Below, piece by piece: positions 1 to 6,891 of a stretch of 15,936 bases of DNA. Location: the NCBI GenBank assembly GCA_041608535.1, contig JBFISM010000086.1:1-15936 (forward strand), read 5' to 3'. The translations under genes were made by a program, and so were the position numbers. The stretch's first letter is position 1, and every line of letters begins with the position of its first letter. The notes under the pieces were generated by a model that worked only from the letters and a program-made list of their open reading frames with translations, had not been told where the DNA came from and did no database searches. The DNA comes from JBFISM01 sp041608535. Lineage in GTDB: Bacteria; Actinomycetota; Acidimicrobiia; Spongiisociales; UBA5794.

Positions 1-2
1 GA

Positions 3-479
3 ATCCCCAGGCTCGACGATGTGCTGTCCACCTGGCCCGACATCCACTTCAACATCGACCTGAAAGCGCCGCGGATCGAATGGGCAGTGGCCGAGGTCGT
101 GAAGAGTCTGCGCCGGTCCAACTCGGTCCTCATCGCATCGTTCCACGATCGACGTATTGCCAAGTTCCGCCGCATCACCAGGAACACCGTTGCCACCTCG
201 GGTGGCCCGCTGGCTGCGCTCCGGCTGGCGCTGGCTGCCCGCACCGGACGCCGGCTGACAACACCCCACGCCGCATTCCAGCTTCCGGACGACCGCCGCG
301 AGCTCCCCATCGACGAGAGGCTGGTGGCGACCGCCCATGCTGCCGGGGCGCAGCTTCACGTGTGGACGGTCAACGATGCGGCGGAGATGCGCCGCATGCT
401 CGATCTGGGAGTGGACGGCATCATCACCGACCGGCCCGACGTCCTCAACGAGGTGGTGGCGGAACGCCGGGAGGGCTGA
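3..479 (+). CDS. Glycerophosphodiester phosphodiesterase, C-terminal part (5' end outside window)
   Basis: The frame is open from the first complete codon at base 3 and ends at TGA 477-479, so about 158 C-terminal residues are visible. The segment begins IPRLDDVLSTWPDIHFNIDLK, the family pattern in which a conserved Asp and Lys sit on a TIM-barrel strand; later it has SFHDRRI and ends with VWTVNDAAEMRRMLDLGVDGIITDRPD, the last strands of a GDPD barrel. The family hydrolyses glycerophosphodiesters to glycerol 3-phosphate and an alcohol, usually for phospholipid-headgroup salvage. The catalytic His and the first metal-binding residues lie upstream and cannot be checked. There is no gene between it and the secreted hydrolase 98 bases downstream. 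Family assignment is firm; exact substrate is unknown. Confidence 0.9.
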   Translation: MPRLDDVLSTWPDIHFNIDLKAPRIEWAVAEVVKSLRRSNSVLIASFHDRRIAKFRRITRNTVATSGGPLAALRLALAARTGRRLTTPHAAFQLPDDRRELPIDERLVATAHAAGAQLHVWTVNDAAEMRRMLDLGVDGIITDRPDVLNEVVAERREG

Positions 480-480
480 G

Positions 481-496
481 CAGCCGTGATCGGCTG
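481..496 (+). terminator. Short perfect hairpin just after the GDPD stop codon
   Basis: CAGCCG (481-486) and CGGCTG (491-496) are perfect complements around a four-base TGAT loop, one base after the stop codon. No T-run follows, so termination, if any, would be weak. It may also just protect the 3' end of the mRNA. Confidence 0.35.
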
Positions 497-510
497 AACT
501 TCCCGTGATG

Positions 511-540
511 GATCGGCGGCGGCATCCGCCGGCCGCGATC
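511..540 (+). other. GC-rich hairpin in the leader of the secreted hydrolase
   Basis: CGGCGG (517-522) pairs with CCGCCG (526-531) over a CAT loop, and GATCG (511-515) pairs with CGATC (536-540) outside it. The structure lies 36 bases before the hydrolase start and leaves its Shine-Dalgarno (564-570) free. It could be a second terminator element of the preceding gene or a 5' leader structure; neither is shown. Confidence 0.35.
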
Positions 541-576
541 ACTAGCGTTCCCTCCGGAGAGAAGGGGAGGAAACGG

Positions 577-1935
577 ATGCGACGGACTGCGTGGGTGTTG
601 GCGGCGGTGCTGCTGGTCTCGATGCTGCCGGTGGCGACGGCAACGGCTGACGAGCATCTGCCACAGTGGTTCATCGACGAGGACAAGCTCCCCTTCGATG
701 CCATTCCGGGGTTCGAGGACGCCGAGCGACTGTGGGGTGTCCATCGCAACGCCGGCTACCGGATCGAGGTGCCGGCGGACTGGAACGGCACCCTGGTGAT
801 GTGGGCGCACGGCATCCGCGTCGACGAGTTGGAGCTGACCGTCGACAACCATCCGCTGCGTGCATTCCTCATTTCCAACGGGTATGCCTGGGCCGCTTCC
901 AGCTACTCGTCCAACGGCTACACCGCCGGTGACGGGGTGCGCGACACCAGGCTGCTGTTGAAACTCTTCCGGCAGATCGCCGGTACCCCCGATCTCACCT
1001 ACATCACCGGCGCATCGATGGGTGGCCACGTCGTGGCGCGGTCCATTGAGCAGTATCCGGCCGATTACGACGGTGCTCTGCCGATTTGCGGTGCGCTCGG
1101 CGATTTCGAGCAGTTCGACTACATCCTCGACTTCAATGTCGCCGCACAGGAGATCGGTCTCGGGTCCTCTGAATTTCCCGTCGGCGACCCTGCGATCTAT
1201 TTGGGTGTCGACGTCCCGCAGATCAAGGCGAACCTGGAAGGTGCTCCGGGGGCGTGGCCGTTCGTGCTCAACGCCGACGGCGAGGGCTTCAAACAGCTCG
1301 TAGAGCTGCGGTCCGGCGGTGATCGGCCCAACTTCGACGAGGCGTTCTCCTTCTGGAACAGCATTCCGGCGGAAAGTGGTGATGGGAACTTCCTGTTCGA
1401 GCTCGCCGTCGCCGACGCCGGCGACGGCACGGTGGGTGACTTGCCCGGGGTTGTCGCCGACAACCTCGACACCGTGTATCAGCTCGATCTCGATCCGGCG
1501 CTGACTGCCGCCGAGGAGGAGTTGAACGACGAGATCGTGCGGGTGGCCAGCCCGCCGCACCTTCGCCAGACCAACGCCCTCAATCCGATCCCCAAGATCA
1601 CCGGCAACATCGGCGTTCCGGTGTTGACGCTGCACAATCTCGGCGACCTGTTCGTACCGTTCCACAACGAGATCGTGTACGCCCAAGACGTCGCCAACCA
1701 GGGGAGGAGCGATCTGCTCGTGCAGCGTGCGATCCGCGGGGTGAGTCACTGCGGATTCACCGCCACCGAGTTCGTCACGGCGTTCGTCGAGCTGGACGCC
1801 TGGGTCCGCTTCGGCATCAAGCCGGCCGGGGACGTCGTCCTCGACCCGGCAGTAGTGGCGTCGCCCGACTACGGCTGCCAGTTCACGGATTTCGCCACTC
1901 CGGGGGGCCACGTACTGGCGACGCCATGTCCATGA
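577..1935 (+). CDS. Secreted alpha/beta-fold hydrolase
   Basis: The start is the ATG at 577, because GGGGAGG at 564-570 lies six bases upstream and because the protein then opens with a good signal peptide (MRR, a hydrophobic core, and an ATATA cleavage region before Asp25). An in-frame GTG at 505 would add 24 polar residues ahead of it and is less likely. The product has 452 residues. The nucleophile elbow is GASMGG with Ser147; the acid is Asp357 in LHNLGDLF; the base is His391 in VSHCGF. WAHGIR near residue 76 matches the HG oxyanion-hole strand. The enzyme should be exported and act as an esterase, lipase or peptidase-like hydrolase; substrate is not evident. A long insert between Ser and Asp (about residues 165-340) probably forms the lid or cap. 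Nothing nearby indicates a pathway. Confidence 0.85.
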   Translation: MRRTAWVLAAVLLVSMLPVATATADEHLPQWFIDEDKLPFDAIPGFEDAERLWGVHRNAGYRIEVPADWNGTLVMWAHGIRVDELELTVDNHPLRAFLISNGYAWAASSYSSNGYTAGDGVRDTRLLLKLFRQIAGTPDLTYITGASMGGHVVARSIEQYPADYDGALPICGALGDFEQFDYILDFNVAAQEIGLGSSEFPVGDPAIYLGVDVPQIKANLEGAPGAWPFVLNADGEGFKQLVELRSGGDRPNFDEAFSFWNSIPAESGDGNFLFELAVADAGDGTVGDLPGVVADNLDTVYQLDLDPALTAAEEELNDEIVRVASPPHLRQTNALNPIPKITGNIGVPVLTLHNLGDLFVPFHNEIVYAQDVANQGRSDLLVQRAIRGVSHCGFTATEFVTAFVELDAWVRFGIKPAGDVVLDPAVVASPDYGCQFTDFATPGGHVLATPCP

Positions 1936-1940
1936 TGCCT

Positions 1941-1989
1941 GTCGAGTGTGCTTGATCGCCGCGTAATCGACGTTGTAAGCACACTCGAC
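1941..1989. repeat. Perfect 13-bp inverted repeat between hydrolase and GTPase genes
   Basis: GTCGAGTGTGCTT (1941-1953) and AAGCACACTCGAC (1977-1989) are exact reverse complements separated by 23 bases. The left arm begins five bases after the hydrolase stop codon. The right arm lies between the predicted -35 and -10 boxes of the GTPase gene. There is no T-run, so it is more operator-like than terminator-like, though it could also end the hydrolase mRNA as a large-loop hairpin. Confidence 0.6.
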
Positions 1990-2006
1990 GGACGTAGGCT
2001 GAGGCC
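1973..2006 (+). promoter_or_regulatory. Candidate leaderless promoter of the TGS GTPase gene
   Basis: TTGTAA at 1973-1978 and TAGGCT at 1995-2000 are spaced by 16 bases, and only six bases separate the -10-like box from the GTG start at 2007. That places the transcription start on or beside the start codon, the arrangement typical of leaderless actinobacterial mRNAs. The absence of a convincing Shine-Dalgarno before 2007 agrees with this. Confidence 0.4.
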
Positions 2007-3020
2007 GTGCCCGCCAACGTCACTCCCGAATACAAGAAGGCCGAGGCGGCGTACCGGCGGGCGCGCGATCCACAGGAACGGCTCGAGGCGCTGCGGGTGA
2101 TGCAGCGGACGCTGCCGAAGCACAAGGGCACAGAGCACCTCCAGGCCGACATCAAGACGCGGATCAAGGAGCTGACCGAGGAGCTGACCGGCCCGAAGCG
2201 TGGAGGGGCTCGCACCGGTCCGCCAACGGTCATCAAGCCCGAAGGTGGTGCGCAGGTGGCGCTGCTGGGGCCGCCCAACACCGGCAAATCGGCGTTGCAT
2301 GCGGCGCTCACCGGCTCGCACTCGGCGGTGGGCGAGCATGCCTTCACGACCCAGTGGCCCACACCCGGCATGATGCCGTACGAGGACGTCGGCATCCAGC
2401 TCGTCGATCTGCCCCCGATCGCCTCCACCCATGTGATCCCCTGGATCGCCAACTCGCTGCAACCGGCCGATGCCGTGGCGCTCGTGATCGACTTGAGCCA
2501 CCCAGGCTGTGTCGCCGAGGTGATCGAGCTGCACGAGATCCTCGCCGAGCGCAAGGTGCATCTGCATGGAGAGTGGAGCCGGGGCCGGCGCAACGGCGAC
2601 GACGAAGACGACCCGTTCGCCACCCGTCTACCCGCGCTCCTCGTCGCCAACAAGACGGATGTGATAGCTGATCCAGCCGGCGAGCTCGAGGTGTTCCGGG
2701 AGCTGACCGGCTATTCCTACCCGGCCATGGGGGTGTCGGCGACGACCGGTGCCGGGCTGGAGGATCTTGCGGCGTGGCTGTTCGCCAATCTCGGCATCGT
2801 CCGCGTCTACACGAAGATCCCGCATCAGGCTCCGGACATGGGTCGTCCCTACACGATGCGACGTGGTGACACCGTTCTCGATCTGGCGAGGCTGGTCCAC
2901 CGCGATCTGGCGGAGAGTTTCAGCTATGCACGGCTCTGGGGTGGAGCCGAATTCGAGGGGCAGCAGGTAGGCGCCGATCGAGTGCTCTGTGACGGCGACG
3001 TGGTCGAGTTGCACACCTGA
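2007..3020 (+). CDS. DRG/OBG-like GTPase with C-terminal TGS domain
   Basis: The product has 337 residues. The N-terminal 80 are helical and charged, resembling the helix-turn region before the G domain in DRG proteins. G motifs follow in order: GPPNTGKS at 88-95 (P-loop), a TTQWPTPGMM stretch at 114-123 (switch I, G2 Thr), VDLPP at 133-137 (G3), NKTD at 215-218 (G4) and SATTG at 244-248 (G5). The last ~70 residues (VRVYTKIP to DVVELHT) form a TGS domain with the RRGDTVLDLA motif. The family binds GTP and is tied to ribosome or translation functions. The G3 box is DLPP rather than the usual DxxG, so the switch II glycine is replaced by Pro. Start at GTG 2007 rests on the match with the leaderless promoter and on the reading frame. 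The gene has no obvious operon partner. Confidence 0.85.
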   Translation: MPANVTPEYKKAEAAYRRARDPQERLEALRVMQRTLPKHKGTEHLQADIKTRIKELTEELTGPKRGGARTGPPTVIKPEGGAQVALLGPPNTGKSALHAALTGSHSAVGEHAFTTQWPTPGMMPYEDVGIQLVDLPPIASTHVIPWIANSLQPADAVALVIDLSHPGCVAEVIELHEILAERKVHLHGEWSRGRRNGDDEDDPFATRLPALLVANKTDVIADPAGELEVFRELTGYSYPAMGVSATTGAGLEDLAAWLFANLGIVRVYTKIPHQAPDMGRPYTMRRGDTVLDLARLVHRDLAESFSYARLWGGAEFEGQQVGADRVLCDGDVVELHT

Positions 3021-3033
3021 CGTCGCCTGGGTC

Positions 3034-3065
3034 GAGCGCCCTGTCAGAGGGCGATACCGGCGCTC
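3034..3065 (+). terminator. Two mutually exclusive hairpins downstream of the GTPase gene
   Basis: CGCCCT (3037-3042) pairs with AGGGCG (3048-3053), and GAGCGCC (3034-3040) can instead pair with GGCGCTC (3059-3065). The two stems share bases, so only one can form at a time. It lies 13 bases after the GTPase stop. No T-run follows. It may be a weak terminator or part of the leader of the large surface protein. Confidence 0.4.
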
Positions 3066-3209
3066 AGGCTGCGCGCTGTATTCCGTATCCACTGTCAATG
3101 GGTCGCCGGACCGATTGAAGGAAGGCGCTTCTAGCGAGACACTCGCCGTACCTACATTTGGAATGACAACTCTGTAATCCTGTTGTCCCGGGGGAATAGA
3201 AACGGGAAA

Positions 3210-6200
3210 GTGGCCTTGGCCAGACAATCGAATCGGCTTCACCCGACGCCGGGGCGCTCGCTCCGCCTTGGCGTCATCATCGCAGCGCTGCTGTTGCTCA
3301 CACCGACCGCGGCGCTGGCAGCGACCGACACCCAATCGGCCACCGTGCCACCCACCGATACAGACTTCATAGAGACGCTCGGCGTCGCCCAGTTCGATCC
3401 GCAGCTCGGCACCCTCCAGTCGGCCACCGTGACTCTCGAAGGCACGGTCGTCGGGACGATGGAGCTGGAGAACACGTCCACCAGCTCCCCAAGTGTCGGC
3501 ACGATGCAGCTCTCGGCGAGTTTCGCCCTGACGCAAGCAGCCGGAGGCGATCTGGCGAATCTCGACGCGGCGCTCCCCACCACCGAGCAGACCTTCTCGC
3601 TGACCACGTTTGACGGGTCCGTCGATTTCGCCGGCGGTTCCGGTGTCTCCATCCCCGCACATGCCTCCGACAGCGTCACGCACACCGTCGACGACGCTGC
3701 CAGCCTCGCCGGATTCATCGGCACGTCCACGGTGGGCTTCGTGGTCGAAGCTGTGGGTACGAGCTACGCCATCGGCGATACCGGCAACATCGCGTCCAAC
3801 TTCATCAGTGATGCCTCCGCCTCCGTGACCGTGGAGTACGAATACGTACCCGCCGGTCTGCCCGCCATCGACATCGACAAGAGCCCCGATCTCCAGACGG
3901 TCGAGCTGGGCGGTGATGCTCCGTTCACTATCACCGTCACCAACACGGGTCCGCTGGATCTTGTGAACGTGGTGGTCACCGACGAGCTCTCTCCCGACTG
4001 CGACCTCGTGATTGGAGATCTCGCTTCGGGTGCTTCGGTCTCCTACGAATGCACAGCTTTCGGTGTGAACGAGCCCTTCACCAACGTGGCCGTCGTGACC
4101 GGAGAGGATGCCGACGGCAACCCGGTGAGCGACGAGGACGATGCCGTCGTCGAAGTGATCGACGTTCTCGGCATCGGCGCCATCCTCATCGAGAAGACGC
4201 CTGACCAGCAGACCGTGCTCACCGGCAGCGACGTGATCTTCACCATCACGGTGAGCAACGCCGGCCCGGTCGACCTCGTCAACGTGACCGTGACCGACGT
4301 GCTCGCCCCCGACTGCGATCGAGTGATTGGCGATCTCGCCGTCGGAGCTTCCGTCTCCTACGAGTGCGCGGCGCCGGACGTCACCGAAGCCTTCACCAAT
4401 GTTGCGTCGGTCACGGGAGAGGACGAGGACGGCAACGTCGTCGAGGATGAGGATGATGCCGATGTCTCCGTTGTCGACGACGAGAGCGAGATTCCGGCGA
4501 TCTCGATCGACAAGAGCCCCGACCTCCAGACCGTCGTCGTGGGTGACGACGCCGTGTTCACGATCGCCGTCTCCAACCCGGGTCCGGTGGACCTCGTCAA
4601 CGTGATGGTGACCGACCCCCTGGCGCCCGACTGCGACGCAGCCATTGGTGACCTCGCCGTGGGCGAAACGGAGACCTACCAGTGCACGGCGTTCGACGTC
4701 ACCGCGCCCTTCACCAACGTCGCCACGGCGACGGGCCAGGACTCCGACGGGAACGGTGTCAGCGATTCGGACGATGCCCGAGTCGAGGTGGGGAATGTGC
4801 TTCCCCTGACCGGCTTCAATTCCTCGACCCTTGCGCTCTTCGGTCTGATGTTGCTCACCGCCGGGTTTGCCCTCGTCCTGGTGGCGCGGGGGCAAGCCCG
4901 GCCGCTGCAGGTATTACTCGTGGCGCTCTTTGTGATGCTGCCGATCGTGTTCGGCGCACGGACCGATGCTCAGGCTGCAGATATCACCGAGAACCACTCC
5001 AGCTCGATCGCACCGACGTTGACCAACTGGACCGACCAGTTCACATTCCCGCAGTTCGACCCGGTGCAGGGTGATCTCGTCGACGTGACGATCACCCTCA
5101 CCGGCTCGGTGGATGCGACGATGCAGGTGGAGAACACCTCCACGTCGTCGGGTTGTGTGGCCAGCCACGAGTGGCGATCGGTCGTCTCCATGGAGACCCC
5201 GTCGGGGGACTTGGTCGTCGCACCCGACGACGCAGCGACCGTGGCGCTCGGGGACTTCGACGGAGCCGTCGACTTCACCGGCGCCTCCGGCGCCAGCTTC
5301 TCCGCTGGGGGCGCCTTGGATGCCGGCACGATCACGATCACCGATGCGGCTGCGCTGGAGGCGTTCGTCGGCTACGGGACGATCGAACTGGCAGCTGCGG
5401 CGAGTGGAGCGACGAAGGTCACCGGCTGTGGCAATATCTCCCAGGTTGTGACGACGATCGCCGCCGCCGATGCGGAGCTCGTGTACCGCTACGAAACGGC
5501 CCCCGCTGAGCCTGCGATCGACATCGAGAAGTACACGAACGGCGAGGATGCCGATGACCCGACCGGTCCCGAGATCCCGGTCGGCGACGACGTGCTGTGG
5601 GAGTACGTTGTCACCAACACCGGCGCCGTCAACCTGCGCCGGATCGTGGTTTCCGACGATCAGGGCGTCTCTGTTTCGTGCCCACAGGACGTCCTGACCG
5701 TCGGTGAGTCGATGGTCTGCGAGGGCGCCGGCATCGCCGTGCCCGGCCAGTACGCCAACGTCGGTTCGGTGGTCGGCTCGACGCAAGACGGGGTCCAGGT
5801 GTTCGACGAAGATCCGAGCCACTACTTCGGCGTGACGGTCACGCACCCCGAGCCGGCCATCGACATCGAGAAGCACACCAACGGCGAGGACGCCGACGTG
5901 CCCACCGGACCGGCGATCGCAGTAGGTGCGCCTGTGCTGTGGGAGTACTTCGTCACCAACACGGGCAACGTCGACCTCGTCGACATCGACGTCACCGACG
6001 ACAAGGGCGTTGCCGTCACTTGCCCGGGCACCGAGCTCGGCGTCGGTGGGGCGATGACCTGCACCGGCTCGGGTGTCGCCAAGCGCGGCCAGTACGCCAA
6101 TGTCGGCACCGTGACCGGGGTCGCCCCTGATGGATCGGTGGTCGACGACCGCGATCCGAGCCACTACGTCGGGTTCACGGTCAAGACATGGCTCGATTGC

Positions 6201-6476
6201 TCGCACGCCGAGGTCGGATGTCTCGGCATTGGCGGCGAAGCACCGGGTCCCGTCCAGGTGTTCATCGACGGTGTCGAGATCGACTGTCAGGAATCGTCCC
6301 AGCCGGGCACGATCATGGTCCACTTCACCTGCATGGTCGACTCTCGGGAGCTGGCCCCGACGGTGACGGTCGAGATCTACGGAGCCGGCCAGCTGCTGTG
6401 GGTCGGCACGGATCTCAACACGATCTGCCAAGAAGTGCCGCCGCCCCCACCGCCTGGGAGGCCGTCTGCCCCCTGA
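3210..6476 (+). CDS. Giant secreted surface protein: two choice-of-anchor/repeat ectodomains with an internal LPLTG signal and a second signal peptide
   Basis: From GTG 3210 the product has 1088 residues. TTG 3183 and TTG 3216 are other possible starts; GGGAAA at 3204-3209 suits 3216 best, while a GGGGG-A tract at 3191-3196 suits 3210. Residues 1-37 are a signal peptide ending TAALA. Residues 38-217 resemble a choice-of-anchor E-type domain (QFDPQLGTLQS, ELENTSTSS). Three ~105-residue DUF11/DUF7507-like repeats start at 218, 323 and 428 (IDKSPDLQTV, TNTGPLDLVNV, PDCD). LPLTG at 531-535 precedes a hydrophobic span and VARGQAR. A new hydrophobic span ends DAQA-A at 589/590. A second choice-of-anchor-like domain (590-767), two repeats (768-880, 882-993; SHYFG/SHYVG endings) and a five-Cys, proline-rich tail (994-1088) follow. 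No stop or frame change separates the halves. The likely role is cell-surface adhesion or structure. The second half has no anchor of its own. Confidence 0.85.
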   Translation: MALARQSNRLHPTPGRSLRLGVIIAALLLLTPTAALAATDTQSATVPPTDTDFIETLGVAQFDPQLGTLQSATVTLEGTVVGTMELENTSTSSPSVGTMQLSASFALTQAAGGDLANLDAALPTTEQTFSLTTFDGSVDFAGGSGVSIPAHASDSVTHTVDDAASLAGFIGTSTVGFVVEAVGTSYAIGDTGNIASNFISDASASVTVEYEYVPAGLPAIDIDKSPDLQTVELGGDAPFTITVTNTGPLDLVNVVVTDELSPDCDLVIGDLASGASVSYECTAFGVNEPFTNVAVVTGEDADGNPVSDEDDAVVEVIDVLGIGAILIEKTPDQQTVLTGSDVIFTITVSNAGPVDLVNVTVTDVLAPDCDRVIGDLAVGASVSYECAAPDVTEAFTNVASVTGEDEDGNVVEDEDDADVSVVDDESEIPAISIDKSPDLQTVVVGDDAVFTIAVSNPGPVDLVNVMVTDPLAPDCDAAIGDLAVGETETYQCTAFDVTAPFTNVATATGQDSDGNGVSDSDDARVEVGNVLPLTGFNSSTLALFGLMLLTAGFALVLVARGQARPLQVLLVALFVMLPIVFGARTDAQAADITENHSSSIAPTLTNWTDQFTFPQFDPVQGDLVDVTITLTGSVDATMQVENTSTSSGCVASHEWRSVVSMETPSGDLVVAPDDAATVALGDFDGAVDFTGASGASFSAGGALDAGTITITDAAALEAFVGYGTIELAAAASGATKVTGCGNISQVVTTIAAADAELVYRYETAPAEPAIDIEKYTNGEDADDPTGPEIPVGDDVLWEYVVTNTGAVNLRRIVVSDDQGVSVSCPQDVLTVGESMVCEGAGIAVPGQYANVGSVVGSTQDGVQVFDEDPSHYFGVTVTHPEPAIDIEKHTNGEDADVPTGPAIAVGAPVLWEYFVTNTGNVDLVDIDVTDDKGVAVTCPGTELGVGGAMTCTGSGVAKRGQYANVGTVTGVAPDGSVVDDRDPSHYVGFTVKTWLDCSHAEVGCLGIGGEAPGPVQVFIDGVEIDCQESSQPGTIMVHFTCMVDSRELAPTVTVEIYGAGQLLWVGTDLNTICQEVPPPPPPGRPSAP
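3861..4799 (+). repeat. Three tandem ~315-base repeats coding DUF11/DUF7507-like domains
   Basis: Units start near 3861, 4176 and 4491, a period of 315 bases (105 codons). Each codes the same order of motifs: a DIDK or LIEK strand, PDLQTV or PDQQTV, TNTGP or SNAGP/SNPGP, D-LVNV, VTD, PDCD, IGDLA, Y-C, FTNVA, TG-D-DGN and D-DDA. The conserved Cys pair (PDCD and YECT/YECA/YQCT) suggests one disulfide per domain. Stacked Ig-like repeats of this kind act as stalks on cell-wall proteins. Confidence 0.85.
4800..4901 (+). other. Internal sortase-type sorting signal (LPLTG, membrane span, basic tail)
   Basis: LPLTG is encoded at 4800-4814 and is followed by about 22 hydrophobic residues (STLALFGLMLLTAGFALVLV) and then ARGQAR. 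This is the complete C-terminal sorting signal of an LPXTG protein, where sortase would cut between Thr and Gly. It is normally the end of the protein; here translation continues for more than 500 residues. Confidence 0.75.
4881..4970 (+). other. Internal signal-peptide-like segment with AQA-A cleavage site
   Basis: Read from GTG 4881 the segment is a textbook signal peptide: MARGQARP as basic n-region, LQVLLVALFVMLPIVFG as hydrophobic core, and ARTDAQA before Ala. It overlaps the basic tail of the sorting signal. It could be a second membrane span of a hairpin followed by signal peptidase cleavage, or a real internal translation start. No good Shine-Dalgarno precedes 4881 or 4920 (GTG). Confidence 0.6.
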
Positions 6477-6891
6477 CCTGAAGACAACCGACGAGCCGCC
6501 GGCCTCGAAAAAGGCGGGCCGGGAAAGAGGCCACCGAGCGTCTGAGACCTCGGGGGTCACACAAAGAGCGAGAGTGCCGGTCGTTTGACCGGCACTCTCG
6601 TTTTGCGCCGACCACGCCGCGGCAGCCGGCACCGTCGGCTGCGTCAGCTCTCGCCGCCGCCCAGCGTGCGCCTATCGCCGCCAACCACGTGCGCAGTCGC
6701 CCTGCTGGCACGAGGGACAACGAGTAGACCTCGAGACCGCCGAGCAGCACGAAGCCATGGATCCGCACCACCGGCGTACCCGCCGCGGCGGGCGTGACCG
6801 CCTCGACACGGTCGCCGATGACGCTGAGCGAGGAGACGTCAACTGGAGTGCCGTCGGCCACGACGATCCTGACGTCGCCGATGACGGACAC
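6415..6891 (-). CDS. LiaF-like C-terminal domain reading frame without a canonical start; probably broken
   Basis: From GTG 6891 the frame reads VSVIGDVRIVVADGTPVDV, SLSVIGDRVEAV, then VVRIHGFVLLGGLEV, the repeated beta-strand pattern of the LiaF/YvqF-type cell-wall-stress domain. The similarity extends upstream of 6891 to base 7029 (GRIIKHGGWISVP, TVRAVSLIGDVTFDLSSA, DIPADGIDLTTV), which contains no ATG, GTG or TTG in frame. The stop just before it is the TGA of the glutaredoxin gene. After about base 6721 the translation loses family character and runs through the 6569-6604 terminator into the antisense of the surface-protein gene, ending at 6415. Both ends therefore look wrong for an intact gene. 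It may be a pseudogene, a remnant with a lost 5' end, or a domain made by readthrough or a non-AUG start. The domain identity is reasonably sure; its being expressed is not. Confidence 0.5.
   Translation of the reverse strand: MSVIGDVRIVVADGTPVDVSSLSVIGDRVEAVTPAAAGTPVVRIHGFVLLGGLEVYSLSLVPAGRLRTWLAAIGARWAAARADAADGAGCRGVVGAKRECRSNDRHSRSLCDPRGLRRSVASFPARLFRGRRLVGCLQVRGQTASQAVGAAALLGRSC
6569..6604 (+). terminator. Strong intrinsic terminator of the surface-protein gene
   Basis: CGAGAGTGCCGGTC (6569-6582) and GACCGGCACTCTCG (6587-6600) form a perfect 14-bp stem with a GTTT loop, followed by TTTT (6601-6604). The 92 bases between the stop codon and this stem hold smaller GC hairpins, such as CCGGCC/GGCCGG, but no gene. 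Confidence 0.93.

Noticed and set aside
445..1911. Long minus-strand reading frame (488 codons) opposite the secreted hydrolase
   Set aside because: It mirrors the codon pattern of the real gene, has no family motifs, and the plus strand carries a signal peptide and full catalytic triad.
3160..3183. ECF-sigma-like promoter (GGAAT with a GTT about 17 bases later) before the surface protein
   Set aside because: Too little of the consensus is present, and the spacing would put the start of transcription inside or after the candidate start codons.
2628..4895. Minus-strand reading frame of 755 codons opposite the GTPase and surface protein
   Set aside because: Composition is repetitive Asp/His/Gly/Val and reflects the antisense of the repeats; no start signal or domain.
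3216..6476. Hidden frameshift as the reason for the two-part surface protein
   Set aside because: The frame is continuous, with both halves in the same phase and good coding character through the junction; a lost stop codon stays possible, an indel is not needed.
6477..6568. GC-rich hairpins with GGCGGGCCGGGAAAG, considered as a c-di-GMP or other riboswitch
   Set aside because: The conserved c-di-GMP blocks (such as GCAAAGCC) are absent, and the segment lies after a stop codon and before a terminator rather than upstream of a gene.
4914..6632. Minus-strand reading frame of 572 codons opposite the second half of the surface protein
   Set aside because: It crosses the strong terminator and is the antisense image of repeat-coding DNA, with no recognisable domain.
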